A stretch of DNA of 64,000 nt from Ochrobactrum sp. Q0168 (GTDB lineage: Bacteria; Pseudomonadota; Alphaproteobacteria; Rhizobiales; Rhizobiaceae): positions 180,125-244,124 of the forward strand of contig NZ_JAELXQ010000007.1 in assembly GCF_016427605.1 (NCBI RefSeq), in the 5' to 3' direction. The notes under the pieces are model-generated. The model made no database searches, was not told where the DNA came from, and worked only from the letters and a program-made list of their open reading frames with translations. Numbering within the stretch: position 1 is the stretch's first letter; each line of letters opens with the position of its first letter. A program made the translations under genes and the position numbers. Positions 62,459 to 64,000 of the stretch are shown here, piece by piece.

Positions 62459-63163
62459 ATGTCTGGAGAAAAAGTTGCAATCATCACCGCTGGCGGTTCC
62501 GGCATGGGCGCAGCGGCTGCACGGAAGCTGGCGCAGGACGGATATCGCGTGGCGATCTTGTCTTCGTCCGGCAAGGGTGAAGCGCTGGCGCAGGAATTGG
62601 GCGGCGTGGGCGTCACTGGCTCAAATCTGGTCAATGACGATGTGAAGCGGCTTGTCGATCTGGCGATGGAAAAGTGGGGCAGGGTGGATGCACTGGTTAA
62701 TTCTGCCGGTCACGGTCCGCGTGCGCCGATCCTCGAACTGACCGACGAAGACTGGCACAAGGGCATGGAGGTTTACTTCCTGAGCGCTGTACGCCCAATC
62801 CGTCTGGTAACGCCGATCATGGAAGCACAGGGCGGGGGCGCTATCGTCAACATTTCGACGGCATGGGCCTCGGAGCCTTCGGCTATGTTTCCGACTTCGG
62901 CGACATTCCGGGCGGGTCTGGCCAGCTTCACCAAGATCTTCGCGGATAACTATGCCGCCAAGAACATCCGTATGAACAATGTGCTGCCCGGCTGGATCGA
63001 CAGTCTTCCGTCTACGGATGAAAGGCGCGACAGCGTGCCGATGAACCGCTATGGCACGGCAGAGGAAATCGCCGCGACGATCGCGTTTCTGGTGTCTGAT
63101 GGGGCAGGTTACATTACCGGACAGAACCTTCGCGTTGACGGTGGCGTGACCCGTTCCGTTTGA
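62459..63163 (+). CDS. SDR-family protein lacking the catalytic Tyr/Lys
   Basis: This 234-residue short-chain-dehydrogenase-fold protein has a cofactor loop ITAGGSGMGAAAARKL and NSAGHG, and ends ITGQNLRVDGGVTRSV. Where classical members have YSASK, it reads TSATFR, so the Tyr-x-x-x-Lys pair is missing, though NISTAWA keeps the Ser. It may have another chemistry or a regulatory role, or bind cofactor without reduction. It is divergent from a LysR gene. ATG 62459 follows an AAAGGAG site. Confidence 0.82.
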   Translation: MSGEKVAIITAGGSGMGAAAARKLAQDGYRVAILSSSGKGEALAQELGGVGVTGSNLVNDDVKRLVDLAMEKWGRVDALVNSAGHGPRAPILELTDEDWHKGMEVYFLSAVRPIRLVTPIMEAQGGGAIVNISTAWASEPSAMFPTSATFRAGLASFTKIFADNYAAKNIRMNNVLPGWIDSLPSTDERRDSVPMNRYGTAEEIAATIAFLVSDGAGYITGQNLRVDGGVTRSV

Positions 63164-63188
63164 TCGGTTCTTGTCTGGAACAATCAAG

Positions 63189-63223
63189 AAGCGGTGCCGG
63201 CTATCAGGTCAGCGCCGCTTTTT
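63189..63223 (+). terminator. Terminator after the SDR gene
   Basis: A 9-bp stem with one G-T pair, AAGCGGTGC (63189-63197) / GCGCCGCTT (63212-63220), with a 14-base loop ends in five T. It falls between the SDR gene and the flavoprotein gene at 63244. Confidence 0.7.
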
Positions 63224-63243
63224 ATCGTATGGGGAGATGCTAA

Positions 63244-63828
63244 ATGGATAACGTCGAGGAAGTCGAACTTGCTGCATGGGGCGAGCTAGAAGCGGCGGCG
63301 GCTTCTCCAGAATCGGGCTTCCGTTATGTGAATCTCTGTTCGGTTGATGCCGAAAACCTCCCTCAGGCGCGAATGGTTGTGCTTCGGCGAACCGACGTGA
63401 CCAAACGAATGCTTGAATTACACACGGATACACGCAGCGCCAAATGGCGAGAATTTGGCGCGCACCCTTATGCGACCTTGCTCGGTTACTGTTCACAGAC
63501 GCGTCTGCAGCTTCGTTTGCAGGGAACAGTTGAACTTCACGCGCCGGGTAGCTCAGTTGCCGAAACAGCTTGGGAAATGCTCCCCGCTAGGACGCGTGCG
63601 ACCTATGCAGGAGGCCCGCCCGGAGATGAGCTTGCCTTGGCGACTAACGAAAAGCCGTCCGCATCTAAACCCGTAAACGATGCAGACGGTAAACTCCACT
63701 TCGGGGTATTGGCTTTTCGAGCGGGTATACTGGATTGGTTTCAGCTTCGGCGGGAGGGTAATCGCAGGGCGAGATTCACCTATGACCCTGCTGGCGTGGT
63801 CATGGCCTCCGAATGGATCAACCCTTGA
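63244..63828 (+). CDS. Pyridoxamine 5'-phosphate oxidase-family FMN protein
   Basis: This 194-residue split-barrel flavin-binding protein shows RYVNLCSVDAENLPQARMVVLR and HTDTRSAKWREF in the FMN-binding places, then LRLQGTVELH. It belongs to the PNPOx-like group (Alr4036 type) rather than true PdxH, which has a longer C-terminal domain. Function is therefore open. A GGGGAG site precedes the ATG. Confidence 0.78.
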   Translation: MDNVEEVELAAWGELEAAAASPESGFRYVNLCSVDAENLPQARMVVLRRTDVTKRMLELHTDTRSAKWREFGAHPYATLLGYCSQTRLQLRLQGTVELHAPGSSVAETAWEMLPARTRATYAGGPPGDELALATNEKPSASKPVNDADGKLHFGVLAFRAGILDWFQLRREGNRRARFTYDPAGVVMASEWINP

Positions 63829-63839
63829 TACGAAACTAC

Positions 63840-64000
63840 CTCGCTTGCAAATCGCACTTCAAGCTAGAACCCACCCGGTGGAAAAGCTATCCCAAGTGCA
63901 TCATGCCGTTGATGAGGCATATCTGATTATGCTGGTTCCTGCAAAAGGGAGGCGAACACTTCAGCGGGTGTCTTGAATCCAAGACACTTGCGCGGGGTTG
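63840..64000 (-). mobile_element. End of an IS30-family insertion sequence, truncated by the window edge
   Basis: A transposase C-terminus (next entry) lies here. A stretch beginning near 63846 (GCAAATCGCACTTCAAGC) looks like the TGCACTTC-type terminal repeat of IS30 elements. The exact left boundary cannot be set without the other end or a flanking duplication. Confidence 0.55.
63927..64000 (-). CDS. IS30-family transposase, C-terminal fragment
   Basis: Reading leftward from the window edge gives TPRKCLGFKTPAEVFASL, then LQEPA and a stop at 63927-63929. The xPRKxLGxxTPxEVF pattern is the classic C-terminus of IS30-type transposases. The rest of the gene is beyond the window. Confidence 0.85.
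   Translation of the reverse strand, partial: TPRKCLGFKTPAEVFASLLQEPA

Noticed and set aside
63244..63828. True PdxH (vitamin B6 synthesis)
   Set aside because: The sequence matches the broader PNPOx-like split-barrel group and lacks the typical PdxH C-terminal dimer region, so no symbol is given.
1..64000. CRISPR arrays, tRNA or rRNA genes, prophage genes
   Set aside because: No regularly spaced repeats, cloverleaf-like segments or phage structural genes were seen on either strand.

Overview
The window looks like a chromosome or chromid segment of an alphaproteobacterium of the Rhizobiales, most probably Brucellaceae (Brucella/Ochrobactrum type). This is inferred from protein style, codon choice and gene content, not from a database search. 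It is almost wholly coding. There are about 55 real genes arranged as back-to-back catabolic operons, each with its own importer and regulator. I count six ABC importers, one MFS carrier, one respiratory oxidase operon, three LysR, two DeoR and one RpiR regulators, and the tail of an IS30-type transposase at the right edge. I see no tRNA, rRNA, CRISPR array or phage genes.

Layout. 1-2740: a partial leftward ORF and a large OmpA-family envelope protein. 2745-12533: an RpiR regulator divergent from a D-serine dehydratase/D-threonine aldolase-like PLP enzyme, then an MlrC (M81) peptidase, a Dpp/Opp-type peptide importer and RidA; this reads as a peptide or D-amino-acid utilisation module. 12588-18362: an MHS-type MFS carrier and cyoABCD (cytochrome bo3 quinol oxidase). 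18361-28944: a leftward branched-chain-amino-acid-type (Liv) ABC importer with a double-HTH LysR and a DUF1932-like dehydrogenase, divergent from a ring-cleavage operon made of a GalB-like hydratase, a type I extradiol dioxygenase, a GalC/LigK-like aldolase and a GalD-like tautomerase. 29004-38330: LysR, an unusual AroE-like dehydrogenase, a second Liv importer, an SMP-30 lactonase-like protein and a QuiC-type 3-dehydroshikimate dehydratase fused to an HPPD-like domain. 38503-43827: a flavoprotein plus a 2x[4Fe-4S] ferredoxin in one operon with a taurine/sulfonate/nitrate-type ABC importer; substrate unknown. 43955-52104: DeoR, two RbsC-like permeases, an M42 peptidase, an FGGY kinase, an LsrB/RbsB-like binding protein and an RbsA-like ATPase. 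52157-61440: BtpA-family protein, HAD phosphatase, FGGY kinase and DeoR (leftward), divergent from an SDR and a MalK/MalG/MalE/MalF-type importer. 61469-64000: LysR, an SDR without its catalytic Tyr/Lys, a pyridoxamine-phosphate-oxidase-like flavoprotein, and the IS30 end.

How the parts fit. 18-38 kb can be read as uptake and catabolism of hydroaromatic and aromatic plant compounds. Shikimate/quinate-like compounds would be oxidised to 3-dehydroshikimate and dehydrated to protocatechuate. Separately, a gallate/protocatechuate-like diol would be meta-cleaved and sent through 4-oxalomesaconate to pyruvate and oxaloacetate. The 43-61 kb half holds two sugar/polyol kinase systems. The strongest candidates for undescribed biology are the flavoprotein/ferredoxin/ABC operon, the GalBCD set paired with a type I (VOC) dioxygenase, the M42 peptidase inside a sugar kinase operon, and the RpiR/PLP/MlrC/Dpp/RidA set. 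A recurring detail is a strong hairpin directly after four of the six binding-protein genes.
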